Source of the DNA: Pseudomonadota bacterium
GTDB lineage: Bacteria; SAR324; NAC60-12
Length of the DNA stretch: 5,998 bases
Reading direction: 5' to 3'
Assembly: GCA_014381795.1 (NCBI GenBank)
Contig: JACNKY010000209.1
Coordinates: 1 to 5,998, forward strand
A model generated the notes under the pieces. The model was not told where the DNA came from. It ran no database searches and saw only the letters and a list, made by a program, of their open reading frames with translations. Each line of letters starts with the position of its first letter. Position 1 is the first letter of the stretch. A program made the position numbers and the translations under genes. Shown one piece after another: positions 1-5,837 of this stretch.

Positions 1-301
1 AAGGATTTCTTTCAATAACTCCGCGTCCTCTTCTTCACGATACAAATCGGCAGCAGCTTTCAAATCATCATGCAGTAAATCCAGGGTACCCCAACCTTGA
101 ATTGAATCACTTAAACGTGAAATGTTCCTCAGCAATGCTGTCCGTTCAACCTGCGGTAACTCCCAAAATCCGTCAAGAGTAGTTTCTTGCTCTAAATCCT
201 TTACTTGTTTCTGCTTTGCAGTGACTTCAAAGAAACCCTTCTAAGTCGCCCAGTCTCTGAGTAAGACCATCAATCATCGTACTGATTTCTTCACTCAACA
301 T
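1..301 (-). CDS. prfB: Peptide chain release factor 2 (RF2), N-terminal part, with programmed +1 frameshift; truncated by window edge
   Basis: RF2 recognises UAA and UGA stop codons and triggers release of the finished protein on the ribosome. The reading starts at ATG 301-299, runs 24 codons (ending ...LGDLEGFL) and meets an in-frame TGA at 229-227. Shifting +1 gives an open frame from GAA 228-226 to base 1 (76 codons). This includes ELPQVERTALLRNISRLSD and the acidic stretch LYREEEDAELLKEIL. These match the RF2 N-terminal helical domain: a short leader, then a Phe/Trp-Glu-x-Pro segment, then an acidic helix. The shift lies after about 25 codons, as in E. coli. No other ATG/GTG/TTG is available between the upstream in-frame stop (334-332) and ATG 301. 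The catalytic GGQ and anticodon-like SPF regions would lie beyond the left edge. The gene is divergent from the lipoprotein operon. The split into two frames is regulation, not damage. Confidence 0.93.
227..241 (-). promoter_or_regulatory. prfB programmed +1 ribosomal frameshift site
   Basis: On the minus strand the site reads GAAGGG-TTT-CTT-TGA-A. A Shine-Dalgarno-like AAGGG (240-236) sits three bases before the slippery CTT (232-230), which is followed directly by the TGA at 229-227. This is the same geometry as the E. coli prfB site (AGGGGG UAU CUU UGA C). In the known mechanism, low RF2 slows termination at UGA, peptidyl-tRNA-Leu slips from CUU to UUU, and translation resumes at the next codon, here GAA. 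The base after TGA is A rather than the C found in E. coli. Autoregulation of RF2 is inferred from the family. Confidence 0.93.
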
Positions 302-372
302 TGGATCAAATCTTTTTAAATTAAGGTAAAATTAAAGTACTAAGACTATGGTTTATTCGCTGAAATAACAAG

Positions 373-399
373 TTGAAATCTTAAACGCTTGTGTTTAAT
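373..399 (+). promoter_or_regulatory. Candidate promoter for the lipoprotein-tpm-kdsB operon
   Basis: TTGAAA (373-378) and TTTAAT (394-399) resemble -35 and -10 boxes, but the spacer is 15 nt, shorter than the preferred 17. The site lies in the AT-rich divergent region between prfB and the lipoprotein gene, where a rightward promoter is needed. A chance match is quite possible in such AT-rich DNA. Confidence 0.28.
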
Positions 400-459
400 C
401 TACGTGTCAGTAAGGTGGTTCAGTGAAACAAAAAACATTTTTAAAAAATCAAATTTAAT

Positions 460-1164
460 ATGAAACTAAAATTTACCAAAAATTACACCTCATTTTCAGG
501 AGCTGTTCTGCTGGCAGGTATTCTTGGAATACTGTTCTCACTGACTGCATGTAAAACAATCGACATCAAGGACAAAGCGGATCTTTTACCGTATATGAAT
601 AAAACTGTGGCTTTTATGACAGTTAAGCCTCCAAAGAATCTGGAAAAGGTCTGGCCTGAAATGATGGAGCTAATCGAGCAGCGTTTGCTAGAACTGCCGA
701 CTCTTGGTAAAGTAACAGGCATCAAGGAGCGAAAGCTGAAATTCGTTAAAAATCCGAAACTGCGTTCACAGTTCAGGACTTACCTCAGTACATTGACTCT
801 CACCGGAATTTCGGATAAAGAGCTTGCCTGGAAGTTGGAAAAGGAACTTGAAAGTCCATACTTTTTGCTGTTGGATTTTGCTTCCTTTCCCTGTACAAAG
901 GATTGTTCTGCTAATGAACAATGGGTGATCCGTTTAAAACTGATTGAAGCGCACAGTGGTGATTTGATATTTCTTGTCAGAAAACAGCATGTACTTTCAG
1001 AAGATGAAAAAATTGCTGAATCATACAATGCATTAGCCGGAAAACTTACAACAGAAGTAGTAGATGAGTTTGCTTCCGGATTCATTGTACCGTGGCATCG
1101 CTGGCGTTATGAACATCTGCGGCCTGAATCGCTAAGAATTAACCGTAGTGAACTTGGCATTTAG
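460..1164 (+). CDS. Predicted lipoprotein of unknown function
   Basis: A 234-residue protein with a lipoprotein signal peptide: basic N-terminus (KLKFTK), hydrophobic core at about residues 14-28, and lipobox LTAC with the acceptor Cys at 31. The residue after Cys is Lys, not Asp, so by the usual Lol rule it would be sorted to the outer membrane. The mature part (about 204 residues) has no recognised catalytic motif. It alternates predicted strands (TVAFMTV; YFLLLDFASF; QWVIRLKLIEAHSG) with charged helices, and has a CxxxC pair (Cys145, Cys149) that could form a disulfide in the periplasm. A strand-helix layout of this kind occurs in small periplasmic lipoproteins such as LpoB/CsgG-like folds, but that is only a guess. 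ATG 460 is the first start after an in-frame stop at 442-444. No clear Shine-Dalgarno precedes it. It is first in a likely operon, ending 30 nt before tpm. Confidence 0.85.
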   Translation: MKLKFTKNYTSFSGAVLLAGILGILFSLTACKTIDIKDKADLLPYMNKTVAFMTVKPPKNLEKVWPEMMELIEQRLLELPTLGKVTGIKERKLKFVKNPKLRSQFRTYLSTLTLTGISDKELAWKLEKELESPYFLLLDFASFPCTKDCSANEQWVIRLKLIEAHSGDLIFLVRKQHVLSEDEKIAESYNALAGKLTTEVVDEFASGFIVPWHRWRYEHLRPESLRINRSELGI

Positions 1165-1194
1165 CATTTAGTTTTTATTATACTGATACAGTTT

Positions 1195-1839
1195 ATGAAC
1201 ATCTGGGAATCACGCTGGCAGGAAGGCCGAATCGGTTTTCATCTTCCGCAGGTAAATACATATTTGAGACGCTTTTCTGCGCATTTGTTAAAGTCAGAAC
1301 CAGAAAACATTTTTGTTCCACTTTGTGGTAAAACTCTGGATTTACCCTGGCTGGCAAACAGAACGAAAAAAGTTGTTGGTGTTGAGTTGGTGAGTCAGCC
1401 AGTTGAAGAATTTTATGCTGAAAATAAAATAGCACATTCAATCCAGCCAGCCGGTAAATTGCAACTTTTCAAGAATGATTCAATAGATATTTATCAGGGT
1501 GACTTCTTTGACTTAAGCCAGGAGCAGACCGGTTTATTTGCAGCAATTTATGATCGAGGTTCGATAGTTGCCCTTGCTCAGTCGGAGCGGCAAAAATATG
1601 CAGAACACCTGTTGTCATTTCTTGCTCCTGGTGGACGTCTTTTACTCATTACACTGGAGTATGAGCAGGAGCAAATGAGCGGACCACCTTTCAGCGTTGC
1701 TGACGCGGAAATAGAGATGTTTTTTTCGCAATACGGCAAACTGGAACTTTTGGAAACCTGCGATATCCTCGATGAACGTCTGCGTAACAAAGGACTGGAT
1801 GGTATTCTGGAACGTGTTTATCAACTGGTAAAATATTAA
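1195..1839 (+). CDS. tpm: Thiopurine S-methyltransferase (TPMT) family protein
   Basis: A 214-residue SAM-dependent methyltransferase of the TPMT family, predicted cytosolic. Diagnostic features in order: the N-terminal W-x-x-x-W with GRIGFH (residues 4-16); the SAM-binding VPLCGKTLDLPWL (41-53); VVGVEL (60-65), whose Glu should contact SAM ribose; GDFFDL (102-107); YDRGSIVAL (119-127); and GPPFSV (163-168). Length is typical of bacterial members. The family methylates aromatic thiols. In Pseudomonas, Tpm has been linked to tellurite and selenium methylation, but the natural substrate is generally unclear and cannot be read here. The ATG at 1195 places the family's conserved N-terminus correctly. 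No strong ribosome binding site is visible. The gene lies 30 nt after the lipoprotein gene and 28 nt before kdsB, suggesting co-transcription without implying shared function. Confidence 0.92.
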   Translation: MNIWESRWQEGRIGFHLPQVNTYLRRFSAHLLKSEPENIFVPLCGKTLDLPWLANRTKKVVGVELVSQPVEEFYAENKIAHSIQPAGKLQLFKNDSIDIYQGDFFDLSQEQTGLFAAIYDRGSIVALAQSERQKYAEHLLSFLAPGGRLLLITLEYEQEQMSGPPFSVADAEIEMFFSQYGKLELLETCDILDERLRNKGLDGILERVYQLVKY

Positions 1840-1867
1840 GATTTAATCACCTTTAGCACAAGTATTT

Positions 1868-2623
1868 GTGAACGTATCCGGAGCCCCAAAAACACTAGCG
1901 GTAATTCCTGCGCGTTATGCGTCTAGTAGATTTCCTGGCAAACCTTTGGTGGAAATTGCTGGAAAATCAATGATTCAGCACGTATGGGAACGTGCAATGC
2001 AGACTCAGTCAATTGACGAAGTTCTGATTGCAACAGACGATCAGCGTATTTTGAATGCAGTTGAAAAATTTGGAGCCAAAGGTGTAATGACAAGTACGGA
2101 GCACAAAACAGGTACTGACAGGATAGTTGAAGCACTTTCCGGACGTTCCTGCGAATGGGTACTGAATATTCAGGGTGATGAACCGCTGGTTCTGCCTTCG
2201 GATTTGGAAAGACTGATCCTGCAGGCACATAACACGGAAGGTACTAAAGGCGCGACCCTGATTTATAAAATCACCGATGAGGCAATGTTACATGATCCTA
2301 ATGTGGTTAAAGTAACATTAAACAAAAAAAACCAGGCCCTCTATTTTTCAAGGTCTCTGATTCCATTTCCACGTTCCCCACAAACTGAAAATTTTGCAAT
2401 TTGGCGTCACCTAGGTGTGTATTTGTTTCAACGGGATTTTCTGCTGCAGTTTCATCAGTGGCCCCAGTCTGTTCTTGAACAAACCGAACAATTGGAACAA
2501 CTGAGAATATTGGAAAACGGGGAAACTCTGCTCTGCGTGGAAGCAGAAAATGACGGTGTCGGAGTGGATGTACCCCAAGATGTAGAATATGCTGAAAAGA
2601 TGCTCAAGAGACAAAAAATCTAA
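1868..2623 (+). CDS. kdsB: 3-deoxy-manno-octulosonate cytidylyltransferase (CMP-Kdo synthetase)
   Basis: KdsB joins CTP and Kdo to give CMP-Kdo and pyrophosphate, the activated sugar used to build the inner core of lipopolysaccharide; it acts in the cytosol. The 251-residue product has the family's full motif set: IPARYASSRFPGKPL (13-27, nucleotide binding), ATDD (55-58), HKTGTDR (79-85), NIQGDEP (100-106, with the metal-binding Asp104), YFSRSLIPFPR (159-169), HLGVY (181-185), LEQTEQLEQLR (203-213) and GVDVPQDVE (232-240, the second metal-site region, usually GVDTPEDLE). The start is GTG at 1868, since the next in-frame ATG falls after the essential first motif. No strong Shine-Dalgarno is seen, so translation may depend on coupling with tpm, which ends 28 nt upstream. 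The gene appears intact and is the last of the operon. Confidence 0.97.
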   Translation: MNVSGAPKTLAVIPARYASSRFPGKPLVEIAGKSMIQHVWERAMQTQSIDEVLIATDDQRILNAVEKFGAKGVMTSTEHKTGTDRIVEALSGRSCEWVLNIQGDEPLVLPSDLERLILQAHNTEGTKGATLIYKITDEAMLHDPNVVKVTLNKKNQALYFSRSLIPFPRSPQTENFAIWRHLGVYLFQRDFLLQFHQWPQSVLEQTEQLEQLRILENGETLLCVEAENDGVGVDVPQDVEYAEKMLKRQKI

Positions 2624-2645
2624 AAATGTGTGCCTGAGGTTCCGG

Positions 2646-2675
2646 CCACGGTGTTCTGTGGACTTTTAGCTTTGA
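2646..2675 (+). terminator. Candidate terminator after kdsB
   Basis: CCACGG (2646-2651) pairs with CTGTGG (2656-2661), including one G-T pair, around a TGTT loop. An imperfect T-rich tract follows (CTTTTAGCTTT). It lies 22 nt after the kdsB stop, between two convergent genes, so it may serve kdsB. The T tract is weak, so efficiency is doubtful. Confidence 0.4.
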
Positions 2676-2683
2676 GTCTCTAA

Positions 2684-2938
2684 TTAGCCAATGTAATGAG
2701 CTGGGCTCATACCAAAAATAACAAAAAGACAAAAAATTGTAAATACTGTCGCCACGCTAAGCATAATAACGCCTATATGCTTGTCAGTACCATGTGATAC
2801 ACCTATTTCACCGGCATCCATCCGCTGGTGAATCTCTTTATCAAGTGCTTCTCCTTCGTCAATTCTCTGTTGACGTTTCTTTAAATCTTCTTTAACTGAA
2901 GCTTTATAATCACTCACCAATTCTTCCTGGCTACTCAT
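2684..2938 (-). CDS. Small single-pass membrane protein of unknown function
   Basis: An 84-residue protein in two parts. Residues 1-45 are highly charged and probably helical (rich in Glu, Asp, Lys, Arg and Gln). Residues 55-76 are a clear membrane helix (IGVIMLSVATVFTIFCLFVIFG), followed by only eight residues. This gives a tail-anchored layout with the charged part probably in the cytoplasm. There is no signal peptide and no recognised domain. A good ribosome binding site supports the start: minus-strand AAAGG lies about 6 nt before ATG 2938-2936. The gene is downstream of tatB on the same strand with a 190-nt gap that holds a possible promoter of its own, and it is convergent with kdsB. 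It could be a membrane stress or assembly protein, but nothing in the sequence settles that. Confidence 0.72.
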   Translation of the reverse strand: MSSQEELVSDYKASVKEDLKKRQQRIDEGEALDKEIHQRMDAGEIGVSHGTDKHIGVIMLSVATVFTIFCLFVIFGMSPAHYIG

Positions 2939-3016
2939 AGCTAACCTTTCAAATTCAATTATAAGTTAATTTCGAAACCCCTTTGTTAATAGGCTCGCTC
3001 TTATTTAAACTGGTTC

Positions 3017-3039
3017 AGTTGATTATACAATCATCAACT
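3017..3039. repeat. Inverted repeat overlapping a TATAAT box
   Basis: AGTTGAT (3017-3023) and ATCAACT (3033-3039) form a perfect 7-bp inverted repeat around a 9-nt centre. A perfect minus-strand TATAAT (3027-3022) lies partly in its left arm and partly in its centre, in the gap upstream of the 84-residue membrane protein gene. No T run follows on either strand, so it does not look like a terminator. An operator is possible. Confidence 0.35.
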
Positions 3040-3050
3040 AAACCTAGACA
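3022..3050 (-). promoter_or_regulatory. Candidate promoter for the small membrane protein gene
   Basis: A perfect -10 hexamer TATAAT on the minus strand (3027-3022) lies about 85 nt upstream of the ATG at 2938. The hexamer at the -35 position with 17-nt spacing (3050-3045, TGTCTA) is poor, so either an activator helps or the match is chance. Confidence 0.28.
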
Positions 3051-3128
3051 CTATCACACAAAAAAATCTACGCCAAGCTTTTTATACACTTCAAGGATCC
3101 TCTTTTCAGCAGGACACATTCAACAGCA

Positions 3129-3611
3129 TCAAGTTTTATCGGCAGTTGATTTTTCAACAGTTGTTAATTCTTCTGTATTTTCTTCAGCAGTTTCCGGAGC
3201 AGGAAAATCCTCTGCGGAAATGCCGTTGGTTCTTGTTTTGGTTGATGTTATTTCCTCTACAGTTTCAAGCTCAGATTCATCTGTTTTAGTATTTTCGATT
3301 GCGTCAGCAATTTTATCAAGTTTCTCTCCGGAACTCATTTTTGAGAGGGCCAGGGGATCCATCTTATTTGCAACTCCGCCTAGTTCATTTCTGAAATCTT
3401 CCGCGGATTGGCGTACATCTTTGAGTTCAATCTCTTCTTCAATTTTGTGCATTTCATCCTGCACAGTTGAACGAACGTCGCTGGTAGCACGCTTAAGTTC
3501 AACCAGACCTTTTCCAAGGGAACGTAAAACTCCAGGGAGTTTATCCGGACCGATAAAAACAAGTGCGACTGCGGCGATGATAATCATTTCGGGAAGCCCG
3601 ATTCCAAACAT
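3129..3611 (-). CDS. tatB: Sec-independent (twin-arginine) translocase subunit TatB
   Basis: TatB works with TatC in the inner membrane to bind twin-arginine signal peptides and export folded proteins. The 160-residue product begins MFGIGLPE, with the conserved Glu8. A short membrane helix follows (about residues 7-20), then the GPDKLP hinge (21-26), an amphipathic helix (LRSLGKGLVELKRATSDVR) and an acidic tail rich in Glu and Thr from about residue 60. The FIGP hinge, rather than FGxxKLP, and the long tail favour TatB over TatA, though the families intergrade. The ATG at 3611-3609 is chosen because GGAG lies 7 nt upstream and MFxIG is the family's N-terminus; the longer TTG start at 3638 would add nine residues. 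No tatC or tatA is adjacent downstream, so the other Tat genes must be elsewhere. The gene is divergent from guaA. Confidence 0.88.
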   Translation of the reverse strand: MFGIGLPEMIIIAAVALVFIGPDKLPGVLRSLGKGLVELKRATSDVRSTVQDEMHKIEEEIELKDVRQSAEDFRNELGGVANKMDPLALSKMSSGEKLDKIADAIENTKTDESELETVEEITSTKTRTNGISAEDFPAPETAEENTEELTTVEKSTADKT

Positions 3612-3630
3612 GCGAAAGCTCCATGTGAGA

Positions 3631-3659
3631 TTGTGCAAATTTTAAGATACTGCTAGGAT
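3631..3659 (+). promoter_or_regulatory. Candidate extended -10 promoter for guaA
   Basis: TTGTGC (3631-3636), a 17-nt spacer and TAGGAT (3654-3659) preceded by TGC (3651-3653) fit a sigma-70 promoter with an extended -10. Transcription would start near 3666, downstream of ATG 3658. That supports ATG 3700 as the true guaA start and gives a leader of about 35 nt. Confidence 0.42.
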
Positions 3660-3669
3660 GAGTCATCAA
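3639..3669 (-). promoter_or_regulatory. Candidate promoter for tatB
   Basis: On the minus strand TTGATG (3669-3664) and TAAAAT (3644-3639) resemble -35 and -10 boxes with a 19-nt spacer, somewhat long. A start near 3632 would leave a leader of about 20 nt containing the GGAG ribosome binding site. It overlaps the candidate guaA promoter on the other strand. Confidence 0.3.
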
Positions 3670-3699
3670 ATAGATTATCTTGCTCTGAAAGGAAAAGCA

Positions 3700-5511
3700 A
3701 TGCAGGACTTTATAGCTGTGCTGGATTTTGGAAGTCAGTACGCACATCTGATTGCAAAACGAATACGACATTTAGGTGCCTACACCCAAATATTTTCTCC
3801 ATCCGCAAATGAGGAATTACTACTGCAGGCTAAAGGCATAATACTGTCAGGAGGGCCGTCTTCCGTTTATTCAACTGATATTCCAGAATTTAATTCAAAA
3901 ATATTGGAGTTGAATCTACCTGTACTAGGTTTGTGTTACGGTCATCAATTGATTGCTAAAGAATTTGGCGGAACAATCACCAACACCGGCAAAGGTGAAT
4001 TCGGCAAAGCATTCTTAACTCAGACTGCAGATTTTCCACTTTGGAAAAACGTTAGTTTTCCGAATCAGGTATGGATGAGTCACCAGGACAGTGTCACAGA
4101 ATGTCCTCCAGATTTTGAAGTCACAGGAGTTACTGACTCAGGATGTGTTGCAGCCATGAATCACCGCAATCGTCCGCTTTATACTCTGCAGTTCCATCCT
4201 GAAGTAAATGACTCGGAACAGGGACTGACAATGCTGGAAAATTTCGTCAACTTATGCGACGTGAGTTCCCGTTGGTCAATGGAAACTTTTATTGAGGAGA
4301 CTACTGAACGCCTGCGTCAGGAAGTTGCGGAGCGCAAAGTTTTGATGTTTATCAGTGGTGGTGTGGATTCGTCTGTGGCTTTTGCCCTGTTAAATAAAGC
4401 TCTTGGCAAAGAAAAAATACTCGGGCTTTACATCAATAACGGTTTCATGAGAAAAGATGAAAGCACTGAAATTATCGAGCGTTACCAAAAGTTAGGCTAT
4501 GACAACATTGAATCAAGAGATTACAGTGAGTTTTTTCTGGATGCGGTTTCAGCACAGATTGATCCGCAAATAAAACGGCATAAAATCGGCGCAACCTTCA
4601 TTCAGATGCGTGACAAATTCTTGAGCGAATTGAATTTGTCTGAATCTGAATGGATGCTGGGACAGGGAACACTCTATCCTGACATCATTGAGTCAGGCGG
4701 CACCGAACACTCAGAAGTAATAAAATCACATCACAATCGTGTGCCGGAGGTTCTGGATTTGATGAGTTCCGGCAAAGTTGTAGAACCACTCAAAGATCTT
4801 TACAAGGATGAAGTAAGGCAGGTTGGAACTCTATTGGAGTTACCGGATTCAATTGTCTGGAGGCATCCTTTTCCCGGCCCTGGACTTTCAATTAATGTTT
4901 TATGTGCCAACGGAGATGAGACGTTTTCGGAGCTTGAGAAAACAGCCGCGGAAGTTTCAGACTGTCTGAAGAATAGTAATTGTGAAAGTCAAATTCTTCC
5001 TGTGCGTTCAGTCGGAGTACAGGGTGATCAAAGAACTTACACACCGCCGGCGGTTCTCTGGAATACACCACTTGACTGGGATTGGCTGGAAAAAAAGGCA
5101 ACGCTTTTAACAAATGAAGTCCGGAACATAAATCGCGTTGTCTTGCAATTAGGTTCAAACTGTAAAGATGCAGCTGCTCCTTTTTTAATTCGTAAAGCTT
5201 TTTGCGACACTGAGCGACTTGACCTACTGAGAGAGGCTGATGATTTAGCAACTCAAATGCTAAAAGATAATTCTCTGATGCAGAAAATATTTCAGTTGCT
5301 GGTGATCTTGCTGCCGATTTCCAAAAATGGAAAAGAAGACAGTCTGGTATTACGGCCAGTTGTTTCTGAAGACGTGATGACAGCTCAATTTGCTCGTATT
5401 GATTGGGATTTACTTGATCCTCTAGTAGAATCAATACTTGACCTTGCTGGCATTGAAACAGTGTTTTACGATATCACTCACAAACCTCCGGGTACGTTTG
5501 GGTGGGAATAA
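3700..5511 (+). CDS. guaA: GMP synthase (glutamine-hydrolysing), long form
   Basis: GuaA converts XMP to GMP using ATP and ammonia taken from glutamine, the last step of de novo guanine nucleotide synthesis in the cytosol. The N-terminal class I glutamine amidotransferase domain (about 1-190) has the nucleophile Cys79 in GLCYGHQL and the rest of the triad, His166 and Glu168, in FHPEV. The ATP pyrophosphatase domain follows, with the P-loop SGGVDSS (219-225), GQGTLYPDIIES (321-332), KSHHN (342-346) and HPFPGPGL (389-396). The dimerisation domain has SVGVQGDQRTY (437-447) and ends with KPPGTFGWE. At 603 residues it is about 80 longer than E. coli GuaA. The extra length lies at about 448-547, between RTY and LVLRPV, where human GMP synthetase has its own insertion. 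ATG 3700 is preferred over ATG 3658 because AAAGGAAAA directly precedes it and MQDFIAVLDFGSQY is the family's start. Confidence 0.97.
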   Translation: MQDFIAVLDFGSQYAHLIAKRIRHLGAYTQIFSPSANEELLLQAKGIILSGGPSSVYSTDIPEFNSKILELNLPVLGLCYGHQLIAKEFGGTITNTGKGEFGKAFLTQTADFPLWKNVSFPNQVWMSHQDSVTECPPDFEVTGVTDSGCVAAMNHRNRPLYTLQFHPEVNDSEQGLTMLENFVNLCDVSSRWSMETFIEETTERLRQEVAERKVLMFISGGVDSSVAFALLNKALGKEKILGLYINNGFMRKDESTEIIERYQKLGYDNIESRDYSEFFLDAVSAQIDPQIKRHKIGATFIQMRDKFLSELNLSESEWMLGQGTLYPDIIESGGTEHSEVIKSHHNRVPEVLDLMSSGKVVEPLKDLYKDEVRQVGTLLELPDSIVWRHPFPGPGLSINVLCANGDETFSELEKTAAEVSDCLKNSNCESQILPVRSVGVQGDQRTYTPPAVLWNTPLDWDWLEKKATLLTNEVRNINRVVLQLGSNCKDAAAPFLIRKAFCDTERLDLLREADDLATQMLKDNSLMQKIFQLLVILLPISKNGKEDSLVLRPVVSEDVMTAQFARIDWDLLDPLVESILDLAGIETVFYDITHKPPGTFGWE

Positions 5512-5525
5512 TTCCTAAATTTCCT

Positions 5526-5653
5526 TCTATGGTGGTGTTTTTTGTATGTTGGGTCATTCATGTTAATAATTGTTGCAATAGTCTATGACCTTCAAACTCC
5601 CACTTTAATTTAAAGACATGACACCACAGTTCAAGTTAATGAACCACCATAGA
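5526..5653. repeat. 11-bp inverted repeat enclosing nested smaller hairpins
   Basis: TCTATGGTGGT (5526-5536) and ACCACCATAGA (5643-5653) are perfect inverted copies 106 nt apart. Inside are GGTCAT/ATGACC (5552-5557 and 5585-5590), which enclose ATTG-TTG-CAAT (5569-5579). The near-perfect palindrome CTTTAA-T-TTAAAG lies at 5603-5615. It could be a small mobile element with terminal repeats, a structured RNA, or chance. No flanking target duplication was recognised. Confidence 0.45.
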
Positions 5654-5775
5654 GAGTTATGGTTGAAAGAGAAATCTGCACTAGAATTAACGGATGTCCA
5701 ATCGTGAATAATGTTTGTGTTGATTGTCTGACTGTGAAGAATTTATGGTGAAGGTCACTCACATTTAACTCTACC

Positions 5776-5823
5776 AACGCACGCATACAAGGTGCAGCGT
5801 ATCTGTGTCCGACTGCATGCGTT
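5776..5823. repeat. Imperfect 10-bp inverted repeat
   Basis: AACGCACGCA (5776-5785) pairs with TGCATGCGTT (5814-5823) with one mismatch, around a 28-nt loop. No T run follows on either strand, so a simple intrinsic terminator is unlikely. It lies between guaA and a possible minus-strand gene fragment whose stop is 15 nt further right. Confidence 0.4.
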
Positions 5824-5837
5824 TGTTAGTGCTCAAT

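Larger units (their letters stand above)
5512..5837. other. Non-coding region downstream of guaA with inverted repeats
   Basis: About 326 nt without a supportable gene. It contains several inverted repeats (listed separately) but no tRNA, rRNA or tmRNA that I can recognise, and no classical terminator with a stem directly before a T run. The TTTTTT at 5538-5543 follows the left arm of the 11-bp inverted repeat, not a complete local hairpin. A 30-codon ATG frame at 5659-5751 is too short to call. Confidence 0.6.

Noticed and set aside
227..229. In-frame TGA in prfB as a disabling mutation or sequencing error
   Set aside because: Its exact context (AAGGG, 3-nt spacer, CTT-TGA) and position about 25 codons in match the known programmed frameshift of RF2 genes.
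3066..3128. Terminator after tatB on the minus strand, suggested by a T run near 3066-3060
   Set aside because: The bases before the T run do not form a convincing stem, and the nearby GGATCC-centred palindrome has no loop.
3612..3638. TTG start adding nine residues to TatB
   Set aside because: ATG 3611 has a GGAG site at good spacing and gives the canonical MFxIG start.
2983..3645. Plus-strand 220-codon open frame
   Set aside because: It is the antisense of tatB. Its Ser-rich composition is what the reverse complement of an acidic, Glu/Thr-rich tail gives, while the minus strand has a proper Tat motif set and ribosome binding site.
3658..3699. Upstream ATG giving guaA 14 extra residues
   Set aside because: It lacks a ribosome binding site, precedes the predicted transcription start, and is not part of the family's N-terminus; ATG 3700 has AAAGGAAAA just before it.
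4892..5434. Minus-strand 180-codon open frame
   Set aside because: It lies wholly inside guaA, whose reading frame is supported by family motifs on both sides, including the long-form insertion.
5659..5751. 30-codon ATG frame with four Cys residues
   Set aside because: It is very short, has only a weak purine-rich stretch upstream and no recognised family; such frames are expected by chance.
5512..5837. tRNA, tmRNA, integron attC or CRISPR in the post-guaA gap
   Set aside because: No cloverleaf, CCA end, tmRNA ends, attC core sites or regularly spaced direct repeats were visible; only scattered inverted repeats.
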